From Pampus argenteus (lineage: Eukaryota; Chordata; Actinopteri; Scombriformes; Stromateidae): 64,000 nt of DNA. Position numbers and translations under genes: made by a program. Positions within the stretch are counted from its first letter, which is position 1, and each line of letters starts with the position of its first letter. The notes under the pieces were generated by a model that was not told where the DNA came from, did not search any database, and was given only the letters and a program-made list of their open reading frames with translations. Positions 47,661 through 62,000 of the stretch are shown piece by piece. The stretch spans positions 5,017,001-5,081,000 of the forward strand of contig CM072876.1 in the NCBI GenBank assembly GCA_036937835.1. The letters are read 5' to 3'.

Positions 47661-50600
47661 GTGGTGATGGGAGGGGGGGTTGTGTGTGAATACTGTATGC
47701 ACATAAAAAAGCAGTTGGGATGAATCAGGAGCTGCACATGTGGAAACACTTTGAGCAGAAACAGTTTCCATGAGATCCATAATGAGGCAGGGCTGAGCTC
47801 TGATGTGGCTCCTCTCCTCGCCTCCCATCGGCTCCAGCGTGTGTGTGTGCGTGTGTGTCCGTGTGCATGCGCGTGAGTTTGAGAGAGAGAGAGAGAAAGA
47901 GAGAGAGAGCTGAGATGGAGCTGCTCCATCTCACCCTTCGTTCCTCTCTTCACTTCATCCCTTAAAAAATACCCAAAAACCACTAACTGGCTGCGGCGAG
48001 CTTCGCACTGGGCGCAGAGTTTAAGGAGAATAGAAGGTCCTCCCCCCCTCTCGTACTCCCCCCCTCGTCTCCTCTCAGTGGCTTAGTCCAGCCATGGCGC
48101 TCTTATCATAAATCACTAGGCGTCTTCCGTGTCACCATGTCTGCTGCTAGAGGACAGGGGGTGGCGGGGGAGAGGCGGGGGGATGCAGTGTTTATGTGCA
48201 GGGAGGAATTGCGAAGCCGGGTTTGTCGCTAGCGTCAGATAGCATATGCTGCCAATTAGGGCCTTCAAACTTCCTCTTTCCACAAGATCTGTTTGATTCT
48301 AATAGAAATAGTAGGTGATTGTTTCAGCTGTAGAGGAGCAGTGAGATCTCAGACATGAATAGCATTGTTCAATAAACTCCCGACTCCTGCTTTTAACATT
48401 TGGACCAATTTTGTTGCTCAAAGGGGCCCTGTGATGATGAGCCAGATCGAACTTTATTAGTTTAAATGAAAACCAGAGTGGGACATTGTCTAAATATTTG
48501 GAAGTATTTTACAAACTCTAGAGCATCACTTCCGAAATAAGTGTCTGACTTGACTGATGAACTTTTGCAACCACTTCTTAGCAACTGTAACACTTCAACA
48601 CATGAGCCGGACTGTGTAAAGGGGTGTGTGTGTGTGTGTGTGTGCACGTGGAAGGGTGGGATGTTGCAGAGTTTGCACTCCAGTGTCGATATCAGCTTCT
48701 GCTCATACTTGTCGGTATGTTCTGTGGCTGGATACTGTTTCAGTGCAGCCTGGCAAGGTGTCAACATGATCTCCAGAGATCTGAGAGCCTTAGTCACATC
48801 ACTTAGGAGGCATTAAGCGCTCGAGGTGTGCAAGCGGGTAGAGGGAGGTGAGGAGGCGGGGGTTGGGACCTGTGTTTATGCGTGTGCATGTGCTCGTGTC
48901 ATTTTGAGAACAAAGCTCGATGCTCGCGAGATGAAAGCTGAAGGGAAAGACCAAGCTAATCAAAGTTGACAAGGCAGCTGGCTGGATTTTAAACCCCTTC
49001 CAATGCAGAGTCACACGGCTGCGTCGCTTAATCACTCAGCCTTTGCTCGGGGCGCACATACAAAGGAGGGTGCAGTACATTAGCACAAGGAAACAGAAGG
49101 GGAAAAAAAAATGTAGGGTAGGAAAAAAAACTCACATGGCAGTGAATCAAACAGGTGTATGGGGGAGAAAACTAGTCTGGCGGCATGTAGGGATTTTAAA
49201 GGAGTTTTCATTTTGGGGGAAAAGCAGAGACAAATTGGAACACAGATGCTGCTGTTTCGGCAAACAGACTGGCTAATGCGATTACCCAGAATGCCTTGTG
49301 AGAGTGGCGTATCACTATAAAGACACTTTATTTGTCAGTCATGAGCCTGTTATTATCCCTGGGCCTGTTATTACCCATACTCCTTTGGGATCAAAGGCTT
49401 GGAGAGAGGAAAAAAGGAAACAATCGTTTTTTTTCCTCCACTGTTTAAAAAACGGCATCCAAACCGCTCTCTGGAGAGACAGTCAGACTCTGACAACGTG
49501 CCTCATTCCTCACGTTCATTTGAGAATGAGCTAATAGCAGCTCGCTGTGCTGTATTAGTCTCTGGTAAATAGTAGCACACAGATTTCGTTCTGCAGTCCA
49601 ATGAAGTTGTCTTTGTTTATGTTTTCGCTTTCGTCTCTGTGTGAAATCACGTGTGTACATGTTTATCTTTCCCTCTCTTTCTCCCTCCCGCTCTCACAAA
49701 AGAAAGTGTAATAATTTGTAGCACACTAAGAGACTGGGTGGTTTCATACAGTCGGTCAGGCAACTATCAACTGTGGTTCGGAAAGGTGGCAGAGTAGTGG
49801 TTCTACCTGGCAAGCGTCTAGGTACATCACTGATGGCAGGCAGGCCCGTGCCTCGGCTGGAGGAGAGGGGGGTGGTGGAGTGGACTGAGGGGGATGCCAT
49901 GGGACTCAGGTAGGACGGGTACGTCTGTTCATATGACCAAGGAGGAGAGGACTGGGACTGACGTGGGTCTGATGGGTAGAAATGAAGCAAGGGGAAGAGA
50001 GAAAGCAGAAGAAGAACCCAGAAAGAGAAAAAAAAAAAACAGACAGGAAAAGAGAAAAGAATAATTACCAGTAGCCCATCAGCTGAACAACGTAATTGTG
50101 GTTCAGATTTTTCTAAAATACTACTAATGGACAACAACATTCAAAACAACTGCAGGAATTATTAGTGTCTCTGCTTCTCTGTGCTTGTGTTTAGAGGTAA
50201 GTAGCGATATGGCATGTTATGCAACATCCTCCGTAATGACACATCTAATGTTTACCTTCGAAGAGATCTTCCTGTTTGCCTTATAAAACATTGTGCTTGC
50301 AGCTGAGGCACAGAAAGCCTTGTTGGCACACACCCAGGGTGTAAACATACCAGCAGAAAACCCATGAAAATAACTGCTGCGGACACATTATTGTCTGTGT
50401 GCTGCAGCACAAGTGTAGAGCATGAAAATTGATTGAGATTGCACTGTATGCAAACTATTTTTATGGGTTGTGATAACATTTATGATCAAGTGATTTACAA
50501 CCGGGGCTGCACGGAGCCCAGGATGTGTTGATAAGTGTGTACGTTGAAGGACTGTGGAGTATAACCACAAATGTGAAAAACCACAAATTATAAGTCGAAA

Positions 50601-53600
50601 TCCATATATTGAGTTCGCTGTAAAAACCTGAAAGTCTAGCTAAGCGTTAACTGGCAAACGGCTATAGCTACAAGTTAAAAAATAAACAGTGTAAATGGTT
50701 AGCTTAAGTAATGGATAAATAGAAATAGTTAAATTAATGCATAACGGATGAAAATTTCAACAATTCATTATTAGATAATATAGATAACTAAAATGAATAA
50801 TTTGTCTGTGGTTGAACTTCCAATTTCTGAAACTGGTGAAAAGCAAACTCGACCGAACCAACAAAATCACTGACAGTTCAGTTGTAATAAAACATTGCTG
50901 TAAAAATATCTTTAAATAAAATCTTTTAAATAATTACTAGTGTTAAATTAAGCCCACTTCACATCAAACGACAAAAATGTCGGGGATCACTGCTCTAATT
51001 AATAAAGCCTGATATAAGGTATAATATAAGATATAATATCAAAATATTTTCACCATCGCACTGCTACGCTGTTTAACCATCCCTCAAATGATCTGCAAAG
51101 TAACACTACAAGGCCGCGGCGGAGAGTAACTAAGAGCTAAATGACGAGCTGTGATGATTCTGCGGCGGTGCAGGCAATCAGGTGGCAGCCATCCCTAACC
51201 GCGGGAGATGGTGTTACCTTCTAAGATGTATATTGAGAGAGAGAGACGGAGCAGAGAAAGACAGACGATCTCAGAGGCAATGTGACAAACTGCACTGGAC
51301 GTTCAGCGGCATAACTGCTGGCCTCATCGGGATGTGCTCATGGCTCCAGTGTGGGTTTGATATTTCAGCTCATATAAATGTGGCTCCGTTGGTGACTCAG
51401 TCTGATCACTGATACCCTTTAGTTCAGAGATCTAGTGTCGTGCATATTGCAAATGTTCCTCCAACTTAAAACGTTTTATGTTCACGTCTTAAAAGTAAAT
51501 TATTTTGCATATAAGCACACAGCACACGGCAATTTTTTTAAGTACATGTAAAATAATCAACTGATGTATTCAGGAAGTGGGAAGCTTGTTATGGTGCATG
51601 AACCCAGCACCATCACCATCATGGCTAATAGGTGCGTTTAGGGGAACTCACCTGTTATCTGCGTCTGTCCCTGCGGGTTGAAGGAGTTGGCCGCTGTGTT
51701 GAGAGTTGGCCGCGGGCCTTGGGTGGGAACGGCCACCCTCACCCTCATCCTCTCCAGCTCACTGAGGCGGTCTGAGAAGAGGCCGGTCTTAGGAGGGTCC
51801 TCAAGCTTCTGACGATGCCCTGTGGACACAAAAAAACCCCCCAATGTCTTTTAAAGAACAGCAGCAGGTTGTAATAATAGCTGTAACAAAACACCTACCA
51901 GTGTTTAGTGATGTTGCATGGATATTTCTATTAATGTAAGATGATACATGCTGTCAACACGCTGTCTTGTCATGTTTATCTATTATCCCGTATAATCCAT
52001 TTTAATGGCCCAGCTCGTCTGTGTGCCGTGCCTTACTTGGTAAACACTGTCCTCAACAAAAGGGCACAGAGCCTTTTGGAAATGTGATGCTGCCTCCTGC
52101 TAATTAGCAAAAAACTCTTTAGTTAGGCAATTATCTCGTATTATCTTGCATGAGCGAGAGAAAAAAAAAGAGTTAAGACAAAGAGGCACTGAGAGTGAGA
52201 GGTTGTATGTATGTTTTTAGTTTAAACCTGAGGCTTCTTCCTCAGGTAAACACAAGCTCTCACGCCATCGCACCATTATCCCCACAGGAGACGTAACCTA
52301 TGCCAAATATATTATGCCCGTTCATTTCCTGCATTCCTTTGCCGATAATTTTACAACCTTTTTATCCCCGATTCTATTCTTGTCGCTCTTTTTAGGCCTG
52401 TAATCCTATACTCCAATATACAAATACAATATGTATGCAGACAAACACAAGAAATAATGTCGCTTGCCCATCCCTGTCCCAGCAGTCCTATCAACCCTGT
52501 AGTGAGAACCACATCAAATCATGCCCAGGGGCCCAGGTGTAGACTGCAGTTTAGCAAAGGCGGGGTAGAAGAAGAAGCCTGTGCACACACAATCCTTTTT
52601 TACCTCCTTGACACAACTGTGTGTCAGTGCGTCTATCTGGTCTCGCACTAGTTCCCCTGTAAAGGCGGTAAAGTAAATATCAAACAGAGGAGAGTAGAAA
52701 CTCCTGCTGTGCTTGGCAGAGCTCCAGCTGGCAAAGGGAGAAAACAGCAAGCTACTTCAGAATCCTGCCCAACCTGCCTGCTGCCTGGGCTGGGAACAAA
52801 AGTCTGGCACTAACGCAGCTGGGTGGGTATTAAAGAGAAGATGAGGAGAAGAGGGAAGAGGATGGTCAAAAGGAATCATCATTTGTGTTACTGAATCACC
52901 ATTAGAAAGATCAAACGCCACAAAAATTGCCTCACATGGGGTCTTTGCGGGCTAACAGGCTAACACATTCACTAATAACATCCAGGCTGAGGAGCTTTGT
53001 TGCACGTCATCCCCAGTGTTTCTCTCTCTCTCTCTTGGTGCAGATTTTCTTGTCACTTTCACTGTCAAATAAATGCAAAATGGCAACCAAATAGTCTTTT
53101 TTTTTAGAAAACGGCCTCATTTCAAGTGAAGCTTTTTCCACTACTGCAACTTTTGATTTGTTTTTTCACCTTCAGAAATGCTTTTTACAAACCGCCTGAC
53201 TCACAACAAATGAATACATCGGAAACAAATGAACTTGCCGCTCGGTGAAGACTTTGAGAACGGCAGCAGTGAAAAACCCACCGATGATTTTTATAAGAAT
53301 GACGTTAGCGGACTGGCATCATCCAGGTCAAAATAAACAATCTCATCATCAGCTTCTTTACATAACTGCGTTGGAGCGCAAATATTATCGGCTACTGCAA
53401 AACCTCAGTGTATTGAAGACCTTTTCTTACTTTACGACATAATTCATGTCCATATTTCATTAATAATATTTCTCCATCATCCCTGCGAATAATTTGTGCC
53501 TCTTGCTGGCATTCCTCATCTCTCTCTGTGCAAGCTGTGCCCAGTCAATCATAGCGTTTCCATTTTCAACATAGCGAATTTCTATTCTAAAAAAGTCTCA

Positions 53601-56013
53601 GGACACAGTGCGGGCTTTGTGCACAGCCCCCGTCTCCTAGTGATGGGAATAAATAGCAATGGGAGACAGACACGAGAGGGGAGGAGGCACATGGAGAGGA
53701 AGAGACCCTGATGACCAGTAAATTAAGAGCTCTGGATGGGTCTGCACCAGTCAGGAGACACATGCTGTATGAATGGTGAAATAGTTAAGAGAGGCTTCAG
53801 GATTTCGACATCTTTGAGGAAGACCCCAAAAGACAGCCAAATATTACATGAATATTTTGAAGAGATAGACACATTAAAAACCTCAGAGGCATGAGAGATT
53901 GCTGATAACTTAAATTTTTACGGCACTGTATTGTAGCATCAGTGATTTATCTTCCACCCTGGACATCCATGCTGTCCGGAAACCTATGGATGCAACCCAG
54001 TTCAAAGGAAACAAGCAATGTATTTTTCTCATATAAGAATGCAGCATGTCAACCACCACATTTAAGTCCAATTTACACTCCAAACAGCCAGACCTCAAGT
54101 CCATTAGTTTAGCGGCCTTGACAGTAAATACAGTTTTTCATGACTTAATTACACCTTTTAAGACGACAACTGTTGCCAAACACAAGAAGTCTCAGCTGTT
54201 TTATCGGAACCCTAGCAGGGTGGAGGAATGAGCCAGGGGTATTTAAAGGAGCGGGAAAAGGCGGATGATTTCACTGCCGTAGGGAAAGTCCCTGAGATTC
54301 CCATCATCCCTGTGAAAACAGCGGAGATTTTCGATAGCGCCTGCCACTTCCCTGCCCAGCCAGCAGCCGGAAACATGGACAGATTCAGACCAGATGTGAG
54401 CGACTCACACACACACACAGAAATACGCCCGAGAATGGACGTATGCAAACACACTTCTTCACACAGATGCAATCATGCATGATGCGCAAACCGTGGCGCA
54501 TGCATATATAGTACAGGATCACACACCCTCAAAACAATATAATAACGATTATATAACAGCTATATATATATATATAGTATCTCTAATCGCACAGTTGCAC
54601 ACTGATCTTTGAATAGTATTATTTCAGCCGTCCCAGAGACATCAGTCTAAATTCAGCTTGGCCCTGCTGAGCTGATAACAGTTAGTAAGAGCAAGTCCTC
54701 TGTAATTAATGGTAGCATTAGGTCGGATGGTTAGTTGTTTCCTCATATGTCCTGTGGTATTCCTCAAATACCCTTTTAGTTCTTTTAGTTGATGAATGGT
54801 TTGTACTTGGATTTCTGTTGACACTTTACGAAACTTGGCTCCAAAAGGCTAAAAGCTTAAAAGGAATAGTTCAACATTTTGCTTATTTAAAATACATAAA
54901 TATGAAAGAAATACGATGGTACAGCCAGCAGCCAGCTAACTTAACTGAGCATAAAGACTGGAAACAGTTAGCCTGGCTCTATTAAAAGTTAACAAGATGT
55001 GGGTTGTTTTTTTTTGCATGGATTAAACACGCAAGATATAACATGTTCATTAGTGAGCTTTACTGGTGCTGGTGGATAGATTTTGATGGAGCCAGTCTAG
55101 CTGTTTACCCATTTATTTATGCTAAACATCACCTGGCTGTTGCTTCAGAGTGGTATCTATCTTCTCATATCTCGTCAATAATGTGAATATGCATATTTCC
55201 AAAACAGTAAACTATTTCTTTAAGGAACCTCCTCCCTCCACCTCAAGTTTCAACAATTACTGCAAACACATTAGCAGGAAATTCTTCTGCTTGCTGCCTG
55301 ACTAAGTAACATGTGAGGAAAATGCAGAGAGCCAGAAAATTCTGACTAAATGGGATAATTTATAAATTTGGTGTCACGTCATGCCCTCTAAGCGTCTCAG
55401 TATGGTTTATGATCACTGGGTGAGCTTGGATGAATGTATCTTTGGGGCTGATTCAGAAAAACCCCCATGCTCATGGAGCCTGGGTTGAATCAGCCCGTCT
55501 GTGTTTGTGTGTGTGTGTATGTGTGTGTCAGTCATCTCATGTTGGAACAGCCAGTAAAGTCGATGAATGAATACACAGGGTCCATATTTCACTTTTTTAT
55601 TTGGAGCCCTCACAGTGGCCATGTTGTTTTTGTGAGCGGTCAGAAACAATGAATTATTTCAGGTGGCAATCTGAAGCTGGCAGAGCGTGGCTCGAGAGGG
55701 AAAGCGTGGAGTGGGTGACAGCCAGACGCCCATCTACCATGGGGGTCTGGTATAAAGAGGAAGGAGGGAGGAGAGAAAGAAAAGAGGAGAGATGATGAAA
55801 ACAGGAGAATTAGGGGGGAAAAAAAGTGACGGAAGGAAAGACGTAAAAAGGGAGAGAAAGAGAAGGCAAGCAAGTGAAGGAGAGAAGGAGACAGAGAGAA
55901 AAGGGGAGCCAGGCTGTCGTGGAGCGCTGCCAGCCGTCTGTGTGGTCCATGCGTTCCAGCCTGGAGGAAGCAAGCCAGGCAAGGGAAGGGCACACACACA
56001 CACACACTTATAT

Positions 56014-56075
<62 letters not shown>

Positions 56076-59000
56076 CCCAAAGGCGATACATTTATTGAAC
56101 GCAAAAACACAATTTATACACACTTGTACAATATTGTGCATAGTTTAAAGAGCACACACACACCCACACACACACATACAGTTTGGCTTGTGTGTGGTTT
56201 TCAGACAGGCTCCCTCTGCACCTCGCTGCACACATTAAAGTGTTTTGATTCAGAACAGGGGAGAACAAATCCCTCAGAGATGTTTTTTTGCTACAGCTCA
56301 GGCCCAACAAACTGTAGACTCACTTTCTTAATCTTTATCTGTTTTTATGATTCTCTCTCTGCCTCCCTTTCTCAGTCTTTATTCTTCTGTCCTTCCTCTC
56401 TGTCTCTCCCTCCCACTGAATGATTTTTGTGTTTTGCGTTGCAGAGTCTTGGCACCTCTTCAAGGAACTTCATAAGACATTCAACTGACTGACTGCCTCT
56501 GGAAAAGCCTGAAGTTTTTTTTTATCCTCTCTCTCATTTTTCCCCTCCCTACCTCCCTCCCTCTTCTCATTCCTTTTCCTCCTGATGTTTTGGTGAATTT
56601 TATTTGTCCGGCTCCCATTGTTAAAAGCTGCTTCGAGTACGGATCAGCAGCAGATAACTGTGGGTGTGTGTTTATGTGTGTGTTTGTCTGTGAGGGAGAA
56701 AGGAGTAGTAAGGGTTGAAAGCAGACTGAAATCCTCCTTTAATTACCTGGATGCTGTACAAAAGTATGTTCTATTTTTTATCAGACAGGTCGCCTGAGGC
56801 AGTAACAGACAATGAATGATAATCAAGACACATAAAAGGTCTTTTAATTATTATAGAACTACAGAATTGAAATTAAAACGGGCTGACATATATTGTGGTT
56901 TACTATAATTAGCATCTGTAAAGATAGATTTTAGCACTGAGCATAAAAACAAAACAAAAAAAGGCTCAGGTCTTACAGCAGGTAATAGCAGCCTACAAGT
57001 GCATGTAATGGCATGTGTCTATGATGACAATGTTTGGAGGCTTTCTGGTGTCGTCATGAAGACATGTTAACGAAGGCATCTCTTATACTGTTTTTTTAGC
57101 CCAGCAGTGTTGGGCTCCAATAAGGTTGTTTAGGTGTGTGACAAATGATCTCCTGGTTGCATTTGATGACGATGACCATTTACTTACTTAAGTACAGTTT
57201 TGATGTACTGTAATTTATTTGAGTATTTCCATTTGATGCTACTTTACTTCACTCCTACTTTCTTCAGATGAAAATTTAACACAATGGCTAATATAACAAG
57301 CTTTTAAAACATATTGTTAAAGATTAAACCAGTGGTTTCCAACCGTTTTTGTTTTTTGATGTCTGTGTGTAGTCGGGTCATATTTCAGATGTCTATGAGT
57401 TGTTAACAGCTCCACCAAATAGTGATTTTTTTCCCTCCAAACTTCTCATATGGTTTCATTTCAATGCATGTTCAAATGATTCAATATTTCACCAAAAATT
57501 AAAGATTAAAGACAAAGTGAAAAAAACTGAAAACAGATTTGTGTATCAGAACTTTTTTTTTTTTTTTTCCTCTCCCATTAATCATCTCACAACCCTTCAG
57601 ATTTCTTTTTTTTGTTTTGATTTCTGATCACATGCTTCCTCTTGGGGACAATATTGGCAAATTATTTTAATTTCTACGCATACAACACACAACTCTGCCT
57701 ATACCACCTGGTGATTATGGGTGTCTCGTCACTCTCATGTACTGCCTTTGACAAGATTAACGCTGGTTGTCCAAAAAACTTCATTCATTTCATCCAATCT
57801 TGCTTTTATCATTTAAACGTCATATTGAAAATTAGCTCTTTTTATCCTCTGCTAATGTGGATGTTGACTGTGCTTTTATTTCATCCTACTATAACTCACT
57901 TCATTCATATTTAAACAAGTGCTCTCTCTCTCTCACACACACAAATATACAGTTATTATTATTATTATTTAAGTGACTATAGTGAATGACAGAGAAATAT
58001 ATATGCATGTGTAAGTATCGTGTGTGTGTGTGTGTGTGAGGAGACTCGAGTCGCAGAAAGAGTTTGGCTTGGTCTCCTGAACCACTAATATTATCTGCAG
58101 GCCTGTACGTAACCAGGGCCTCCTACCAGACTTGTTAACACCCTGACCAAAACCGAACCAAAACACGACCCCGTCCCCAAACCCCACAACCGTCCAGACC
58201 TGGTGGCTTCAAACCCCAGAGAGTAGAAACACGTCTGACCACTAACCTCCACCACTGACACACAACACACACATGTCGCACACACACTCAGTTATACACA
58301 ATAACCACTGCAATATGCCACAGCGAGATAGTATGTGTGACGCCACAATGGTTTTTGTCACCTCCTATGTTTGGCTGTCATCAATTAACTATAATGAGAA
58401 CAGTGGGTTTGGACAGAAAACCTTGTATACTGTGTTATTACGGCTCGGCTATTATCGCTCAGGAAGTTTGTCTCGGCTGGCTGCAGCCACCGTCAGGAGC
58501 AGCTGAAAGGAGACAGAACCACCTATAAAAGCATATTGGTTTAAACAACCACTCCCTGTCTATTAGCTCAAAATGACATTTAATGAGGCCTATTAGCTCT
58601 ACTTGAAATCAGTACTGTGGCTGCACCAGACTAATGACACCAATAACACGAACTCTCTGTGTGCAAAATGTGTCTTCTGGGTGCACACATGCTGACACAG
58701 GCGTTAGAAAGCGTTAGAAGACAGACATACATGGATTTGCAATCATATCTACACGGCCAAACACACATGCATCCAAGCATGAACACACACACACACACAC
58801 ACAGACACATACATGTACAAAAACACTGAAGTTGTGTGTTGAGTTGTTGGTACAGTGGCAAACCACAGGGTAACCGAGAGCTGTCAAGCGATTAAGCACA
58901 ATGCGAGCCACAGAAACCGAGTTAGCCTCCCGCTAATAACACAGTGGCCAGAGGGACCTGACTAACCACTTGCTATACCCGCACACACACACACGCTCAC

Positions 59001-62000
59001 ACACACACACACACACGCGCACGCACGCGCACACATTATAAACCTCTAAAGAAAGTCATACCACAGATCCTTAAACTCAGCCTCACTGATATTTTTCACT
59101 CTGACCACACAATTAATTAACTAAAGCTCAGCGCCACAGTTCAGAGATACGAGCTCCATTCATTCATGGGTGGTCCCACTTTACTGATATTGAATGGGGA
59201 ACCGCTGGGGGAAATGACATCTTTCAGTAAGACTCATATGGCTGCCATAAGGTGCATCAAACACACCAACGCAAAATATCCTTCCTGAACGAGTCAGCCA
59301 CAAGCAGGCCAAGTCATTAACAGCAACTAAAAAACTGCCATTAACATCAGGCGACGGGACAAAAAACAAATCAATAAAAGCACAGAAAACGGTTACAGGA
59401 ACTATCGTATATAACTCAGCGTTTTTTTGTCATCTTTTTCTTCAGAAACGACACAGTGTTTTTACAGCGGAGGGCCACAGAGTGCCACTGTATGTCAAGC
59501 TAAAGACAGCCCGTGTGTCTCTGTGGAACCCTCCCTGTGGGGCCCCTGCCTGGCCCCGGTGTGCACGACAGGCCTCCTAATTACCCACTCGTTTAACACA
59601 AAATAGAGCTGTAATGGCCAACAAAGCCCCTATGTGTCAATGAAGCGTTCACAGATAGAATCACAGTTTTGGAGACAGCCGCTGCTCTCAGCTCAGAGTC
59701 TCTGCGCTGAAAACCTGGAGGAAAGGGGAGGTTTAGAGAGGGCACATGTGTGTTTTGCCACCCTCCGACCTTGGCTTAATGACCCCTGAGAGGGAGACGT
59801 GTTCTGCCTTAAAGTTTCTGGGTAAATTACACCAGCACTGCAATTCTGACCACTTAACAGCAAAGTAAAGAAGTTCAGGGGTTACGTATGATGACATAGT
59901 CCTTATTGCTTAAATTAGTATCCTGAGACTGTAGCTCTAACATGCAAAGGAAGAAGTTGAAAAGAAAATGAGTTCGGTTCCACTTAAAAGGCCCTCTCCC
60001 AGACCACAAATTGAGCAGTCATGTAGAAGAAAAGAGAACAATGGATGCTATGAAAGTATAAATTCTCATTACTATGCCAGAATCACTCTGACTAGTTCAA
60101 TGACTCAACCTCACTTCACATACATCCATGCTTCCAATAAGGCTCTCTGGACATAAATTTACACTGCAACTTTGTTGAGACCCGTCTGCGGCTTTTCTAA
60201 ACAAATTGTGTTCCGACTTACATTTGCTCACCACCAAATAACAGGACTTGTTTGAAAAGTCATCTGACAAGGGACAGCAGATGGACAGGAAATGCTTTTG
60301 ATCAAACAAGATGGCTCCAGAGCGAACGGGATGGAGGGGGGGTGGGGGTGAGGGGGTGGGTGGGGAGGGTGTGATTGTGAGTACATGTGCGTTTGAGGAC
60401 AAGCATGTGCCTTTGTTTCTGTGTGCGTGTTGATGAACGCTGAATGTTGAGTGTGTGAGGCATGTTTTGGCACCACAGACAGATTTCCTACAACGCTGAT
60501 GGTGGTACTAATCCTACTGTCTCTCGGCTCCTCTGTGTCTCTGTGCGTCCTGGTGCCATATGTGACGGGGCGGGCAGGCCGGGCGGGCGGGCGGAGGGTT
60601 GTTTGTGATGTGATATTGTTCATTGAGACGCCATGAGATGAGAATATTTTTTTTTTTTTTTTTATGAATAGGGAGGAGGGTTGGGGAAACAGCTGCATGC
60701 CAGACCAGTTGGCACTGACGGCTATAGTAAAGTTTTTTTTTCCTGCTCAGTTGTTTTTATATGGCCCATTAAAATGAGCTGATGCTAGCACTCTGCTACC
60801 CAGTGTACCCTCTCAGGAAGATTCTGCCTCACTTTTTATTTCTCTTCTTTCTCTGAAATCGTCACTTGGGAGGTTGAGCTGCTTTCTGAGAGGTCAAATA
60901 AAACCCTGTTGATTGCTAATTAACACAATCACAACTTTTTCCAGTAAAACCCCTTTTTTTTTTGTTAATTAACTATTTTTATTAGCCTGCCACCATTTTA
61001 GCTGTTTAGTTGTTGCCGCTGGCCAGGTGCACTGTTAGCCACACCCACAGCTTAGTTAAAGGGACACTGCCCAATTTTGCACATTTACTCATCATGAGGA
61101 GTGCCTCTCAGCTAATGAAAACAGTTGTACAATGGCTGCATTCAAAACCACCTACTATACTAGCAGCACGTAGCATGTATATGCAGTATTACAAAATCTG
61201 CAGTCTACCCACAATGCAAAGCGCTGGGATGGCCACACATGGATGTGTGCCGCGCCGTCGACTGTCCGGGAGCTGCGCTGTTCTTGCAGTTGGGTTCCGC
61301 CTTTGTTCCGTCAACATCATGCTATTAACTAACATTTGAAAAATTGATTTTTGACATTTGTGAATCATGAAAACCCATATTTATAACTTCTCTTTTTTTA
61401 AGAGCATGAAAGCATGTTACACAGTAGCCGTGGTTTGCCATTAGCCGTGTTATTGTTTATTTCCGCTTTCCAAAGCTGGAAACCGGCTAAGCCTGGTCTA
61501 GCGTACTGTGCTCTTCAGAAGTATGTAGTAGGCGGTTCCAAACACAGCCAGTGTCTCTGGAGAGCGTTTCCAATGTAAAAAATAATAATAACCCCGATGA
61601 CATCATCAGGCTTTCCATCAGGAAATAATACACTTGAGCTGTCTTACAAATGCAAGATGTGGCGTTCCAATGTAGTCTGCATTTAGGAGACAAGAAGGGT
61701 CTAATGTTGGAAATGTAGGAACCGGTTTGTTTTGAGCTCGATCCATATTGGGGACTAAACATTAGGATATTGCTGCCTCTGCGGTTTTGATTTTGACCAT
61801 TCTTTATAAAATCAATTGCTTGTAAATCCCATTAAAAGATCCTTTCAGGGCATGCCTCCAATGTAAGTGATTGTGATAAGAAATATGGGCACCCGGCTAT
61901 TGTTTCAAGACAAAAATTTTGAACCCGTCCTTTAAAGGAAGCTGTATGTTGCTTGGCGCGTGTGAATGCATATCCCCAAAGTGTATGTGCATGCATTGGT

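Noticed and set aside
55640..56148. Several overlapping frames of 100-156 codons on both strands
   Set aside because: They are translations of (CA)n and GA tracts (Cys-Val, Thr-His, Arg-Glu repeats) in a runx2 intron.
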